Assembly: GCA_900466475.1 (NCBI GenBank)
Contig: UBMI01000009.1
Span: 240,480-304,479, forward strand
Length of the DNA: 64,000 bases
DNA from: Hyphomicrobiales bacterium
Lineage (GTDB): Bacteria > Pseudomonadota > Alphaproteobacteria > Rhizobiales > Rhizobiaceae
Reading direction: 5' to 3'
Part shown: one piece after another, positions 48,501 to 56,903 of the stretch
How the letters are laid out: every line of letters begins with the position of its first letter
How positions within the stretch are numbered: the stretch's first letter is position 1
Made by a program: the position numbers and the translations under genes
Notes under the pieces: model-generated
The model's database searches: none
What the model was told of the DNA's origin: nothing
The model's input: only the letters and a program-made list of their open reading frames with translations

Positions 48501-48969
48501 GGTCGACGTGCGCCGCTTCTCGATCGTCAACGAACAGCGCCTGCGGTCGATCGTCTCCACACCGGTCGGATCGGACCAGCGCAGTCTCAGCGAAGCCGTG
48601 AAGCGGGATATCGATACCTCCTCGCAGCGCTTCCAGCGCGGCTTTGCCCGCGTCGTCTCGCGCGGCGGGACGATCTCCATCGAAAACGGCGTGCTGCGCG
48701 GCGATCAGATCGGCGCCACGTTCCAGGGAATGGTGCGCGACCGGAAGGGCAATATGGATATGACCGGCACTTTCATGCCGGCTTACGGTCTCAACCGGCT
48801 TTTCGCCGAATTGCCGCTGATCGGCGTCATCCTCGGCAATGGTTCCGACCGCGGTCTGATCGGCATCACCTTCAAGCTGACCGGAAAATTCGACCAGCCG
48901 AACCTGCAGATCAATCCGCTCTCGGTGATCGCGCCCGGCGTCTTCCGTCAAATCTTCGAATTCCAGTAA
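45583..48969 (+). CDS. YhdP/DUF3971 AsmA-like envelope protein
   Basis: About 1,128 residues, one of the largest genes here. An N-terminal cytoplasmic stretch, then a single membrane helix (GGFCAVILFILAAIVF, about 50-70 from this start), then a very long periplasmic repeat-rich beta structure. The C-terminal AsmA-like segment (MDMTGTFMPAYGLNRLFAELPLIG) is the YhdP/TamB-class end. These proteins move phospholipid between inner and outer membranes. In-frame GTG at 45547 is also open; ATG 45583 has AAGG upstream. Confidence 0.9.
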   Translation: MSAIRGEKVTFRKKDIVALHNLPSAQVQDPLIVHCPPPRSRMRGTAKATGGFCAVILFILAAIVFTIESGIIDAPLSQQAQSALNSALGPRYRAEVGSTVIRFTSGMRLALEARDVNMIDQQSGQHLSTTASMRMALDPLQLFRGRIAISSVEADDIALDTSLLPSSAPIKLDDLRVDAIPAAMETIFSHLDLFENFIERGATDSVRFSGIDIKLADTANGPLSLVVDNLAFEHAGPNSLQLSGQISINGETADLNVITEQAGGHATRLIATLSHGDLTPFTLKRNEQGEIRQGLNTFGDLTISAVRAADGAKPLLNAALKLDPGLIYVDGDSQQLTDGQVNLAYDFDKQTLEIAKSQLHLGPTVLPISGAVIDLDKLDPNAGKGFGIDALISGGTAAPNSGEQPLSFDLQATGRYLVAGREFQFTNMVASSPLGSLYGALHIRLNEKSPEISFAGQSQQMQTTAIKQLWPFWMASKARVWVLANLFGGLVTDASISVYIPPGRLDEAAEGRGLRLDENQLRIAFDIDGTRLNVAGEIPPVRDTAAHFDLSGGRATISLKSGTSYFPSGRSVTLQPSTFVLPSTYDKPLMADADISVSGSADAVGELLTYKPIKVLQRAGFVPDDLKGNIDAHVKAHFGLLSSQNPPPPEWQAQMKLTDVALAKPFSGRMITDLDGTLDADPQQIKVKGNADIDGVSADIDMLEPVDKSSGIEPQRVISATLNGDQRDRLLPGLSSILGGSVKLVLTRLDENRQDVQLDLGKASLDLPWIGWSKGVGIPANAEFEVSGPPDNTQVKNFRLKGDGFGATGALMIGKSGLISADFDSVKLSSVDDFGLSLKRSKGGFDISIAGASADARPIIARLKSDSDSSGSDDTSVSVRAKLQNIIGFNDEKIGNFQAQIALSGSRLQSLNFSGITDSGEAVVSRMQGGGVINITSGDAGSVSRFADLYQHMQGGLLNLAIRLSAGSGWDGSVDVRRFSIVNEQRLRSIVSTPVGSDQRSLSEAVKRDIDTSSQRFQRGFARVVSRGGTISIENGVLRGDQIGATFQGMVRDRKGNMDMTGTFMPAYGLNRLFAELPLIGVILGNGSDRGLIGITFKLTGKFDQPNLQINPLSVIAPGVFRQIFEFQ

Positions 48970-49047
48970 TCCGCTGGGGACCAGCGCTGCCTGATAATGT
49001 CATGACGGAGAAATTCTACCGGCCGTCATGCTGACAGGCGGCAAAGA

Positions 49048-49073
49048 AAAAGCCGGCGCGACGGCCGGCTTTT
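49048..49073. terminator. Bidirectional terminator between AsmA-like gene and tyrS
   Basis: Arms AAAAGCCGGC (49048-49057) and GCCGGCTTTT (49064-49073), flanked by A-rich and T-rich tracts on the two sides, so it works for both converging transcripts. Confidence 0.88.
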
Positions 49074-49095
49074 CTTTTCGTATCGCTTGCGCGGC

Positions 49096-50352
49096 TCAGG
49101 CCGCGCGGCGGATCAGGATGTGCTTCTTCTTGCCGAGCGACAGCTTGATGACGCCATCTGCAGTAATCTCGCCACTGTCGATCATCTTGCGTTCGTCGCT
49201 GACGGCCTGGTCATTGATGCGCACGGCGCCGCCCTGGACATGACGGCGGGCTTCGCCGTTCGAGGCGGCAAGACCGGCACGGACGATAAGCGACAGAAGG
49301 CCGATGCCGGCATCAAGCTCGGAGGCGGGAACCTCGACCGATGGCAGGTTGTCGGAGAGGCCGCCTTCCTCGAAGGTCTTGCGGGCCGTCTCGGCAGCCT
49401 GTTCGGCGGCTTCACGGCCGTGCAGGATCGCAGTGACCTCGGTCGCCAGGATCTTCTTCACCTCGTTGATCTCGGAACCGGCGAGTGCCGAGAGGCGGGC
49501 AATCTCATCCATCGGCAGCGTGGTGTAGAGCTTCAGGAAGCGCGAGACATCAGCGTCTTCCGTATTGCGCCAGTACTGCCAGAAATCGTAGGCCGAGAGC
49601 ATGTCGGCATTCAGCCAGACGGCACCCGTGGCCGACTTGCCCATCTTGGCACCGGAGGAGGTCGTCAGCAGCGGCGAGGTCAATGCGTAGAGCTGCTTCG
49701 TCCCCATGCGGTGACCGAGGTCGATGCCGTTGACGATGTTGCCCCACTGGTCCGAGCCGCCCATCTGCAGGCGGCAATCATAGCGCTTGGCAAGCTCGAC
49801 GAAATCGTAGGCCTGGAGGATCATGTAGTTGAATTCCAGGAAGGAAAGCGACTGTTCGCGGTCGAGGCGCGTCTTGACGCTATCGAAGGACAGCATGCGG
49901 TTGACCGAGAAATGCTTGCCGACATCGCGCAGGAACTCGAGATAGTTCAGCGAACGCAGCCATTCGGCATTGTTGATCATCAGCGCGTCCTTGGGGCCGT
50001 CGCCGTAATTGAGGTAGTTCGAGAAGACGCGCTTGATGGAAGCGATATTGCCTTCGATCGTATCGACGGTCATCAGCTGGCGGGCCTCCTCCTTGAAGGA
50101 GGGGTCGCCGACCATGCCCGTGCCGCCGCCCATCAGCGAGATGGCGCGGTGACCGGTCTTCTGCATCCAGTGCAGCATCATGATCTGGATCAGCGATCCG
50201 GCATGCAGGCTGGGCGCGGTCGGATCGAAGCCGATATAGGCGGTCACGATTTCCTTGGCGAAGAGATCGTCGAGGCCACTTTCATCAGAGATCTGATGAA
50301 TGAAGCCGCGCTCTTGCAGCGTGCGGAGGAAATCGGACTTGAACTGCGACAT
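49096..50352 (-). CDS. tyrS: Tyrosyl-tRNA synthetase
   Basis: A class Ic aminoacyl-tRNA synthetase that charges tRNA-Tyr, 418 residues. The ATP motifs are HAGSLI (HIGH-type) and KMGKSATG (KMSKS-type). QGDSDQWGNI-type tyrosine-pocket residues appear as [11 protein letters not shown], and the S4-like RNA-binding domain ends the protein ([13 protein letters not shown]). The ATG at 50352 with AAGAG upstream is the start; the longer in-frame extension overlaps anmK and is not conserved. Confidence 0.97.
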   Translation of the reverse strand: MSQFKSDFLRTLQERGFIHQISDESGLDDLFAKEIVTAYIGFDPTAPSLHAGSLIQIMMLHWMQKTGHRAISLMGGGTGMVGDPSFKEEARQLMTVDTIEGNIASIKRVFSNYLNYGDGPKDALMINNAEWLRSLNYLEFLRDVGKHFSVNRMLSFDSVKTRLDREQSLSFLEFNYMILQAYDFVELAKRYDCRLQMGGSDQWGNIVNGIDLGHRMGTKQLYALTSPLLTTSSGAKMGKSATGAVWLNADMLSAYDFWQYWRNTEDADVSRFLKLYTTLPMDEIARLSALAGSEINEVKKILATEVTAILHGREAAEQAAETARKTFEEGGLSDNLPSVEVPASELDAGIGLLSLIVRAGLAASNGEARRHVQGGAVRINDQAVSDERKMIDSGEITADGVIKLSLGKKKHILIRRAA

Positions 50353-50473
50353 GGGTTTCGTCTCTTGAACGTCGAACGGAAGATGGGATTGATGCTTGTT
50401 GAAGCATCGCGGCGCGTTTAGCACTGTTTTTGCAAAAGTGCATCCGGGAATCGCATGAAAGGCGCATGGCGCA

Positions 50474-51598
50474 ATGGATATCGTCAGGACTGCGATCGGC
50501 TTGATGAGCGGCACCTCGATGGACGGCATCGATGTGGCGCTGCTACGGACAGACGGGCGCGGCTTCATCGAGCGCGGTCCGTTTCTCGGCGTGCCCTATG
50601 ACGGCGGCTTTCGCGAGCGGCTGAAGCGGGCGCTGGAGCTGGCGCGGCCGCTGAGCGATCGCACGGCGCGGCCGGACGAGTTGCGCGAGATCGAGATAGA
50701 ACTGACCGAACGTCATGCAGATGCCGTTACGGCATTTCTGGAGACATTCGGGCTCGGTCGTGACGATATCGACGTGCTGGGCTTCCACGGCCAGACCGTG
50801 CTGCACCGGCCCGATGATGCGCTGACCATCCAGATCGGCGACGGTGCGCTTCTGGCCGAACGATCCGGCATTCCCGTCGTCCATGACATGCGCGCCAATG
50901 ACATGGTGCATGGCGGGCAGGGCGCGCCGCTGGTGCCTGCTTACCACGCGGCGCTCGCCGGCCGCTTCCAGAAGGATGGACAGGCCGTCTGCTTCGTCAA
51001 TATCGGCGGCATTTCAAACCTCACCTATATCGGCGCGGAGGGGCGCATCGCTGCCTTCGACAGCGGCCCCGGCAATACGCTGATCGACCAGTGGGTGGAG
51101 ATGCACACGGGCAGGACTTACGATCCGGGCGGCGAGATCGCGGGGAGCGGGCAGGTGGTGCCTGACATCGCCGCGCGCTACCTCGGTAGCCCGTTTTTCA
51201 GCGGCAATATCCGCCGCTCGCTTGATCGCGGCGATTTCAAGCCACTGGCGCACGGTGAGGCGAGCCTTGAGGATGGCGCGCGCACGTTGGCGCATGTCGC
51301 TGCGGGCTCGATCATCAAATCGGCCGGTTATCTGCCTGACAGGCCGTCCGTCTATATCGTTTGCGGTGGCGGGCGGCTGAATGGCACGATCATGGCTGAG
51401 TTCGCCGACATGGCCGGCAAGAACGGCTCTTGTGTCATGAGCGCCGAAGAGGCCGGTTTCGATGGGGATGCCATGGAGGCCGAAGCCTGGGCCTATCTCG
51501 CCGTCCGCTCGCTGGAGGGCCTGCCGCTGACCTATCCCGGCACCACAGGTGTCAGCCAGCCGGTGAGCGGCGGCGTGCTGTCGGAACCCGAAAGATGA
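50474..51598 (+). CDS. anmK: Anhydro-N-acetylmuramic acid kinase
   Basis: Phosphorylates 1,6-anhydro-MurNAc during cell-wall recycling, giving MurNAc 6-phosphate. 374 residues, full length. Family motifs: [12 protein letters not shown] at the start, [24 protein letters not shown] and CGGGRLNG. It is divergent from tyrS and overlaps the next gene by 4 bases (ATGA). Other recycling genes are not nearby. Confidence 0.96.
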   Translation: MDIVRTAIGLMSGTSMDGIDVALLRTDGRGFIERGPFLGVPYDGGFRERLKRALELARPLSDRTARPDELREIEIELTERHADAVTAFLETFGLGRDDIDVLGFHGQTVLHRPDDALTIQIGDGALLAERSGIPVVHDMRANDMVHGGQGAPLVPAYHAALAGRFQKDGQAVCFVNIGGISNLTYIGAEGRIAAFDSGPGNTLIDQWVEMHTGRTYDPGGEIAGSGQVVPDIAARYLGSPFFSGNIRRSLDRGDFKPLAHGEASLEDGARTLAHVAAGSIIKSAGYLPDRPSVYIVCGGGRLNGTIMAEFADMAGKNGSCVMSAEEAGFDGDAMEAEAWAYLAVRSLEGLPLTYPGTTGVSQPVSGGVLSEPER

Positions 51599-52122
51599 GC
51601 GGCGACGTTATTTTCCGAACGCCGCGCCTTGTCGCCCGGATGTGGGAAGACGGCGATGCTGATCTGATCCAGGACCTGCATTCGACGATCGAGACGACGC
51701 GTTACATGTCTGGAGCGGCCCCGTGGTCACGTGAAAAATGCGAGGAGCGGCTGCGATCCTATTTTGCCGAGCAGGCGCGCGACGGCACGACAAAATACAA
51801 GATCGTCAGCCGCGAGGACGGCCGCTTCATCGGGCGAGCCGGTATTTCGCTCTTTCATACCGGCGAATATGAAATGGGCTATGCGTTTTACGCCGGCGAA
51901 TGGGGCAAGGGATATGCGAGCGAAATCGCAGCGGGGCTCGCGGACTGGTTCTTCGCCGAAGGCATCGCGCCGCATTTCGTGGCGTTCACCCACCCGGACA
52001 ATCTCGTCTCGCAGCACATATTGAAAAAGATCGGCATGCGGGAGCGCGGGCCGATCTTTATCGAAGGTGTCAAGGGCGTAGAATTCGAGATGACGGCCGC
52101 CATGCGGCAGGCCGTTACCTGA
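51595..52122 (+). CDS. GNAT-family acetyltransferase (RimJ-like)
   Basis: 175 residues, beginning with [13 protein letters not shown], typical of the RimJ/RimL subgroup that acetylates protein N-termini or small amines. Acetyl-CoA binding region: [17 protein letters not shown]; late [16 protein letters not shown]. The start overlaps the anmK stop (ATGA), so it is translated with it. Its last 8 bases overlap the convergent hydrolase gene. Substrate unknown. Confidence 0.92.
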   Translation: MSGDVIFRTPRLVARMWEDGDADLIQDLHSTIETTRYMSGAAPWSREKCEERLRSYFAEQARDGTTKYKIVSREDGRFIGRAGISLFHTGEYEMGYAFYAGEWGKGYASEIAAGLADWFFAEGIAPHFVAFTHPDNLVSQHILKKIGMRERGPIFIEGVKGVEFEMTAAMRQAVT

Positions 52123-52792
52123 TGCGCTTGGCGGCCGGTTCCGGCACGAGTTCGCCATTCAGGCGGCGGTCGAGGTAATCCTCGCATTCGGCCATCAGCG
52201 TATCGACCTGACCGTTGAAGAAGTGGTTGGCGCCCGGCACCGTGCGGTGGGTGATCAAAATACCCTTCTGGGTCTTCAGCTTCTCGACGAGACCATTGAC
52301 GTCCTTTTCAGGTGCCACCTTGTCCGCCTCGCCATTGATGATCAGGCCGGAGGAGGGGCAGGGCGCCAGGAACGAGAAGTCGTAAGTGTTCGGCTGCGGC
52401 GCGATCGACATGAAACCTTCGATTTCCGGACGGCGCATCAGAAGCTGCATGCCGATCCAGGAGCCGAAGGAATAACCGGCGACCCAACAGGTCTTCGAAT
52501 CGGGATGCAGGCTCTGCACCCAGTCGAGGGCGGAGGCGGCATCCGAGAGCTCGCCCGCACCGTGGTCGAATTCGCCCTGGCTGCGGCCGATTCCCCGGAA
52601 ATTGAAGCGCAGTGTCGTAAAGCCGCGCTTCTGGAACATGTAGAAGAGCTGGTAGACGATCTGGTTGTTCATCGTGCCACCAAACTGCGGGTGCGGGTGC
52701 AGAATGACGGCGATCGGTGCGCTTTTTTCCTTGGAGGGCTGGTAGCGGCCTTCAAGACGGCCGGCTGGGCCGTTGAAAATAACTTCGGGCAT
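52115..52792 (-). CDS. Alpha/beta hydrolase, YqiA/DUF-type lipase-like
   Basis: 225 residues. It contains HPHPQFGGTMNNQIV, FNFRGIGRS, the nucleophile elbow GYSFGS (about residue 118-123), an Asp in NGEADKVAP and the His in GANHFFNGQ. This set is the dienelactone-hydrolase-like/OsmC-adjacent bacterial hydrolase type. Substrate unknown. It is divergent from the suf operon, and its start lies 85 bases from the iron-type element, so shared iron control is possible but not shown. Confidence 0.88.
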   Translation of the reverse strand: MPEVIFNGPAGRLEGRYQPSKEKSAPIAVILHPHPQFGGTMNNQIVYQLFYMFQKRGFTTLRFNFRGIGRSQGEFDHGAGELSDAASALDWVQSLHPDSKTCWVAGYSFGSWIGMQLLMRRPEIEGFMSIAPQPNTYDFSFLAPCPSSGLIINGEADKVAPEKDVNGLVEKLKTQKGILITHRTVPGANHFFNGQVDTLMAECEDYLDRRLNGELVPEPAAKRIR

Positions 52793-52863
52793 CGGTACTC
52801 CGGTTTTATTTCGCGTTCACGCTACGTTTGGCGACAACATGACTTGACGACGGTTGTCAGCTT

Positions 52864-52893
52864 TTCTAAAACGCAGTTTAGAACAATTCGAAA
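52864..52893. promoter_or_regulatory. Irr-type iron control element (ICE) upstream of suf
   Basis: TTTAGAAcaaTTCgAAA (52877-52893) matches the remembered Irr ICE consensus TTTAGAA-N3-TTCTAAA with one mismatch. A second half-site, TTCTAAA (52864-52870), sits seven bases before it and pairs with TTTAGAA as a perfect inverted repeat. A possible -35 TTGACG (52844-52849) with TAAAAC at 17-base spacing would place the element over the promoter. It lies 115 bases before the first suf start. Confidence 0.65.
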
Positions 52894-52905
52894 CTTGCAT
52901 GGCGA

Positions 52906-52920
52906 TCCACGCAGCGTGGA
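52906..52920. promoter_or_regulatory. Palindrome TCCACGC-A-GCGTGGA in the suf leader
   Basis: A perfect 7-base-arm palindrome 13 bases after the ICE-like element and about 88 bases before the first suf start. It may be a second operator or an mRNA hairpin; no regulator is assigned. Confidence 0.45.
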
Positions 52921-53007
52921 ACGTGTCATACGGCAAGCCCGGCGGAAATTTCAAGAAAAATGCACCGCCGCGCCCGAGCAAGCTCGTCAAGCGCAGGACC
53001 GAAGACA

Positions 53008-54174
53008 ATGGCGCCGCCACGCCTTTATCTCGATTGGAACGCAACATCGCCGATGCACCCTGCTGCGCGTGACGCGGTCATGCGCGCCGTGGATGTCTTC
53101 GGCAATCCCAATTCCGTGCACGGCGAAGGCCGTGCTGCGCGTGCCGCCATCGAGGGCGCACGCCGCAAGATCGCGCTTTTGTCAGGCACTGATTCCGCCA
53201 ATGTGATCTTTACGAGCGGTGCAACCGAAGCCGCCAATATGGTCCTGACGCCAGAATTCAGCATGGGCCGCACGCCGCTGAAGCTCGGCCGTCTCTATCA
53301 TTCGGCCGTCGAACATCTGGCCGTGCGCGAAGGCGGACGCTTCCCGAAAGAAAAAACGACGGAAATTCCGGTCACCGACGCCGGCATCGTCGATCTGAAG
53401 GCGCTCGCCGCTCTTCTCGACGCTCACGACAAGGCAAGCGGTCTGCCGATGGTGGCGATCATGTTCGTCAATAACGAGACGGGCATTGTCCAGCCGGTCG
53501 AGGAGGCGGGCAGGATCGTGCGCGCCCATGGCGGGCTCTTCGTCGTCGATGCCGTTCAGGCGGCCGGCCGTCTGCCGATCGAGATCGAACGGATCGGCGC
53601 GGATTTCATGATCATATCCTCCCACAAGATCGGCGGCCCGAAGGGTGCCGGCGCACTGATTGCCCGCGGCGAGGCGCTGATGCCGAAGGCACTGATCCGT
53701 GGTGGCGGGCAGGAGAAGGGTCACCGCTCGGGGACACAGAATTCACTGGCGCTGATCGGCTTTGGCGCCGCGGCAGACGCCGCTCTGCAGAACCTTGAGG
53801 AACGGAATGCGGCAATTGCAGCGTTGCGAGACCGGCTGGAAACCGGCATGCGTGCTGCCGCGCCCGATGTCATCATCCACGGCGCCGACGGTCCGCGCGT
53901 TGCCAACACCATCTTCTTCACGCTTCCCTCCATGAAGGCAGAGACCGGCCAGATCGCCTTCGATCTCGAAGGGGTGGCGCTTTCGGCGGGGTCTGCCTGC
54001 TCCTCTGGCAGGGTCGGCGAAAGCCATGTGCTGACGGCGATGGGCCGCGATCCGAAGCTCGGGGCCTTGCGCATATCGCTCGGCTTTTCGACGACGGAAG
54101 ACGACGTGGATCGGGCGATTGCCGCCTTTGCGAAAATTGCCTCCCGGCGAAAGCTGGCGGGCGAGGCAGCCTGA
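53008..54174 (+). CDS. sufS2: Cysteine desulfurase, NifS/IscS (group I) type
   Basis: A PLP enzyme taking sulfur from cysteine for Fe-S clusters, 388 residues. The PLP lysine is in ISSHKIGGPKGAG; the sulfur-carrying loop is SAGSACSSGRVGESHVL, the long-loop, group I type, unlike the second desulfurase downstream. Its ATG at 53008 begins MAPPRLYLDWNATSP. First gene of the suf operon; sufB starts 144 bases later. The symbol follows the Agrobacterium order of two desulfurases and is tentative. Confidence 0.93.
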   Translation: MAPPRLYLDWNATSPMHPAARDAVMRAVDVFGNPNSVHGEGRAARAAIEGARRKIALLSGTDSANVIFTSGATEAANMVLTPEFSMGRTPLKLGRLYHSAVEHLAVREGGRFPKEKTTEIPVTDAGIVDLKALAALLDAHDKASGLPMVAIMFVNNETGIVQPVEEAGRIVRAHGGLFVVDAVQAAGRLPIEIERIGADFMIISSHKIGGPKGAGALIARGEALMPKALIRGGGQEKGHRSGTQNSLALIGFGAAADAALQNLEERNAAIAALRDRLETGMRAAAPDVIIHGADGPRVANTIFFTLPSMKAETGQIAFDLEGVALSAGSACSSGRVGESHVLTAMGRDPKLGALRISLGFSTTEDDVDRAIAAFAKIASRRKLAGEAA

Positions 54175-54318
54175 ATGCCTCACAATCTTGCGGAAACGCA
54201 AATTTCTACTTGCCATCAGGGCTGAAAAGTCCCTTTTGGCCACTTACATCAGGGGCAAAGAAAAATAGCCCCACTGACAAGCTGCCGGACCTTTTCTCCG
54301 GCGAGATTGGAGAGTGAC

Positions 54319-55788
54319 ATGCCTGCTGTCCAGGAAACAGTCGATCGCGTCCGCCAGATCGACGTGGACCAGTACAAATACGGCTTCGAAACCGTCATCG
54401 AAATGGACAAGGCACCCAAGGGCCTTTCCGAAGACATCATCCGGTTGATCTCCTCCAAGAAGCAGGAGCCGGAATGGATGCTCGAATGGCGTCTCGAAGC
54501 CTACAAGCGTTGGCTGACGATGGAAGAGCCCACCTGGGCGCGCGTCGACTATCCGAAGATCGATTTCAACGCGATCCACTACTACGCGGCGCCGAAGAGC
54601 ACGCCAGGCCCGAAGTCGCTGGACGAAGTCGATCCTGAAATTCTCAAGGTCTATGAGAAGCTCGGCATTCCGCTGAAGGAACAGGAGATCCTCGCCGGCG
54701 TCGAGAGGCCGAAGATCGCCGTCGATGCTGTGTTCGATTCCGTCTCGGTCGTGACGACCTTCAAGGAAGAGCTGAAGAAGGCCGGCGTGATCTTCATGTC
54801 GATCTCTGAAGCCATCCGCGAGCATCCGGATCTCGTGCAGAAATATCTCGGCTCCGTCGTTCCGACGACCGACAACTATTATGCGACGCTGAACTCGGCT
54901 GTCTTCACCGACGGCTCCTTCGTCTTTGTGCCGAAAGGCGTGCGGTGCCCGATGGAGCTTTCCACCTACTTCCGCATCAACGAGAAGAATACCGGCCAGT
55001 TCGAGCGCACGCTGATCATCGCCGAGGAAGGCGCCTACGTCTCCTACCTCGAAGGCTGCACAGCACCGCAGCGCGATGAAAACCAGCTGCATGCCGCCGT
55101 GGTCGAGCTTGTTGCGCTTGATGATGCCGAGATCAAGTATTCGACCGTCCAGAACTGGTATCCGGGCGACAAGGACGGCAAGGGCGGCATCTACAACTTC
55201 GTCACCAAGCGCGGCGATTGCCGTGGCGACCGTTCGAAAATCTCCTGGACGCAGGTCGAGACCGGTTCGGCCATCACCTGGAAATATCCGTCCTGCATCC
55301 TGCGCGGCGATGACTCCCGAGGCGAGTTCTATTCGATCGCCGTTTCCAACGGCCATCAGCAGATCGACAGCGGCACCAAGATGATCCATCTCGGCAAGAA
55401 CACGTCGAGCCGCATCGTCTCCAAGGGTATCGCTGCCGGCGTTTCGCAGAACACCTATCGCGGCCAGGTTTCAGCCCACCGCAAGGCTTCGAACGCCCGC
55501 AACTTTACGCAGTGCGACTCGCTCTTGATCGGCGACAAGTGCGGTGCTCATACCGTGCCCTATATCGAGGCCAAGAACTCGACGGCACAGTTCGAGCATG
55601 AAGCGACGACCTCGAAGATCTCAGAAGACCAGCTGTTCTACTGCCTGCAGCGTGGCATTCCGACCGAAGCGGCGATCGCGCTGATCGTCAACGGCTTCGT
55701 CAAGGAAGTCCTGCAGGAACTGCCGATGGAATTCGCCGTCGAGGCACAGAAGCTGATCAGCATCTCGCTGGAAGGCTCGGTCGGCTGA
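54319..55788 (+). CDS. sufB: Fe-S cluster assembly scaffold protein SufB
   Basis: 489 residues, full length. SufB pairs with SufD and SufC to build clusters. Visible are [36 protein letters not shown] with cysteine, and [17 protein letters not shown], holding the conserved cysteine region. GGAGAG lies five bases upstream of the ATG. One base separates its stop from the next small gene. Confidence 0.98.
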   Translation: MPAVQETVDRVRQIDVDQYKYGFETVIEMDKAPKGLSEDIIRLISSKKQEPEWMLEWRLEAYKRWLTMEEPTWARVDYPKIDFNAIHYYAAPKSTPGPKSLDEVDPEILKVYEKLGIPLKEQEILAGVERPKIAVDAVFDSVSVVTTFKEELKKAGVIFMSISEAIREHPDLVQKYLGSVVPTTDNYYATLNSAVFTDGSFVFVPKGVRCPMELSTYFRINEKNTGQFERTLIIAEEGAYVSYLEGCTAPQRDENQLHAAVVELVALDDAEIKYSTVQNWYPGDKDGKGGIYNFVTKRGDCRGDRSKISWTQVETGSAITWKYPSCILRGDDSRGEFYSIAVSNGHQQIDSGTKMIHLGKNTSSRIVSKGIAAGVSQNTYRGQVSAHRKASNARNFTQCDSLLIGDKCGAHTVPYIEAKNSTAQFEHEATTSKISEDQLFYCLQRGIPTEAAIALIVNGFVKEVLQELPMEFAVEAQKLISISLEGSVG

Positions 55789-55789
55789 C

Positions 55790-56044
55790 ATGAGCGAGGC
55801 GGACAAGAAGCGAATTCTTGAACGCCTGACGAATATGCGCGGGGAGATCCTGTCGAAGATAGGCCCCCGCGAACAAAGATACGAGACGGAAAGGCCGCCG
55901 GGGCGACCCTATGTGTTTCTCCGGCAGCGCATGGAAAAACTGGAAAAGCCGTCAGGGATCGTTCAGGAGATATCCAGTTCTCTTGAATTCCTTTGGCTCA
56001 TAGCCACCGCGGTTCTCCGTGTCATTCGTGTCTTCTGGCGGTAG
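55790..56044 (+). CDS. Small membrane-tipped protein embedded in the suf operon
   Basis: 84 residues, no recognised domain. The N-terminal half is charged and helical (EADKKRILERLTNMRGEIL); the end is a membrane-type helix (SSLEFLWLIATAVLRVIRVFW). It starts one base after the sufB stop, so translation by coupling is likely. It could tether the SufBCD complex to the membrane or regulate it; this is only inference from position. The 80-base gap to sufC suggests that it is not simply a sufB readthrough. Confidence 0.65.
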   Translation: MSEADKKRILERLTNMRGEILSKIGPREQRYETERPPGRPYVFLRQRMEKLEKPSGIVQEISSSLEFLWLIATAVLRVIRVFWR

Positions 56045-56124
56045 CGCCGAGCACAACATGTCAATGCCCTTAGAAATTACGCGAGGCTCCGATGAGCTAC
56101 GCAGACAAAACGCAGGAACCAAAG

Positions 56125-56880
56125 ATGCTTGAAATCAAGAACCTTCATGCCCGCATCGCCGAAGACGGCACCGAGATCATCCGTGGCCTGAACCTGACCG
56201 TGAAGGCCGGCGAAGTGGCGGCCATCATGGGTCCGAACGGCTCCGGCAAGTCGACGCTCTCCTATGTGCTGTCCGGTCGTGAAGATTATGAAGTGACCGA
56301 GGGCGACATCCTTTATAATGGCGAGAGCATTCTCGAGCTCGATCCGGCCGAGCGTGCGGCCAAGGGCATCTTCCTCGCTTTCCAATACCCGGTCGAAATC
56401 CCCGGTGTCGCCACCATGCAGTTCCTGAAGGTTGCGATGAACGAGCAGCGCAAGGCGCGCGGTGAAGACGAGCTGACGACGCCCGATTTCATGCGCCGCG
56501 TCAAGGACGCTGCCGCCAAGCTGCAGATCAACACCGACATGCTGAAGCGCCCGCTGAACGTCGGCTTCTCCGGCGGTGAAAAGAAGCGCGCCGAGATCCT
56601 GCAGATGGCGCTGCTCGAACCGCAGCTGTGCGTGCTCGACGAAACTGACTCCGGCCTCGACATCGACGCGCTGAAGATCGTTGCCGACGGCGTCAACGCG
56701 CTGCGTTCGCCCGACCGTGCCGTTATCGTCATCACCCACTACCAGCGCCTGCTCGATTACATCGTGCCCGATACGGTCCACGTTCTCTACAAGGGCCAGG
56801 TCATCAAGTCCGGCGACAAGACGCTCGCTCATGAGCTAGAAGCCAACGGTTACGCCGATATCATCGGCGCCGCAGCCTGA
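56125..56880 (+). CDS. sufC: Fe-S cluster assembly ATPase SufC
   Basis: A soluble ABC-type ATPase that drives SufBD. 251 residues from the ATG at 56125 (LEIKNLHARI); an in-frame ATG at 56092 adds 11 residues. Walker A is GPNGSGKST, the signature is FSGGEKKR, Walker B is CVLDETDSGLD, with the DETDSGLD form typical of SufC rather than standard transporters. sufD follows 23 bases after the stop. Confidence 0.98.
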   Translation: MLEIKNLHARIAEDGTEIIRGLNLTVKAGEVAAIMGPNGSGKSTLSYVLSGREDYEVTEGDILYNGESILELDPAERAAKGIFLAFQYPVEIPGVATMQFLKVAMNEQRKARGEDELTTPDFMRRVKDAAAKLQINTDMLKRPLNVGFSGGEKKRAEILQMALLEPQLCVLDETDSGLDIDALKIVADGVNALRSPDRAVIVITHYQRLLDYIVPDTVHVLYKGQVIKSGDKTLAHELEANGYADIIGAAA

Positions 56881-56903
56881 GCGTGGCGGAAAGGACGACG
56901 TCC

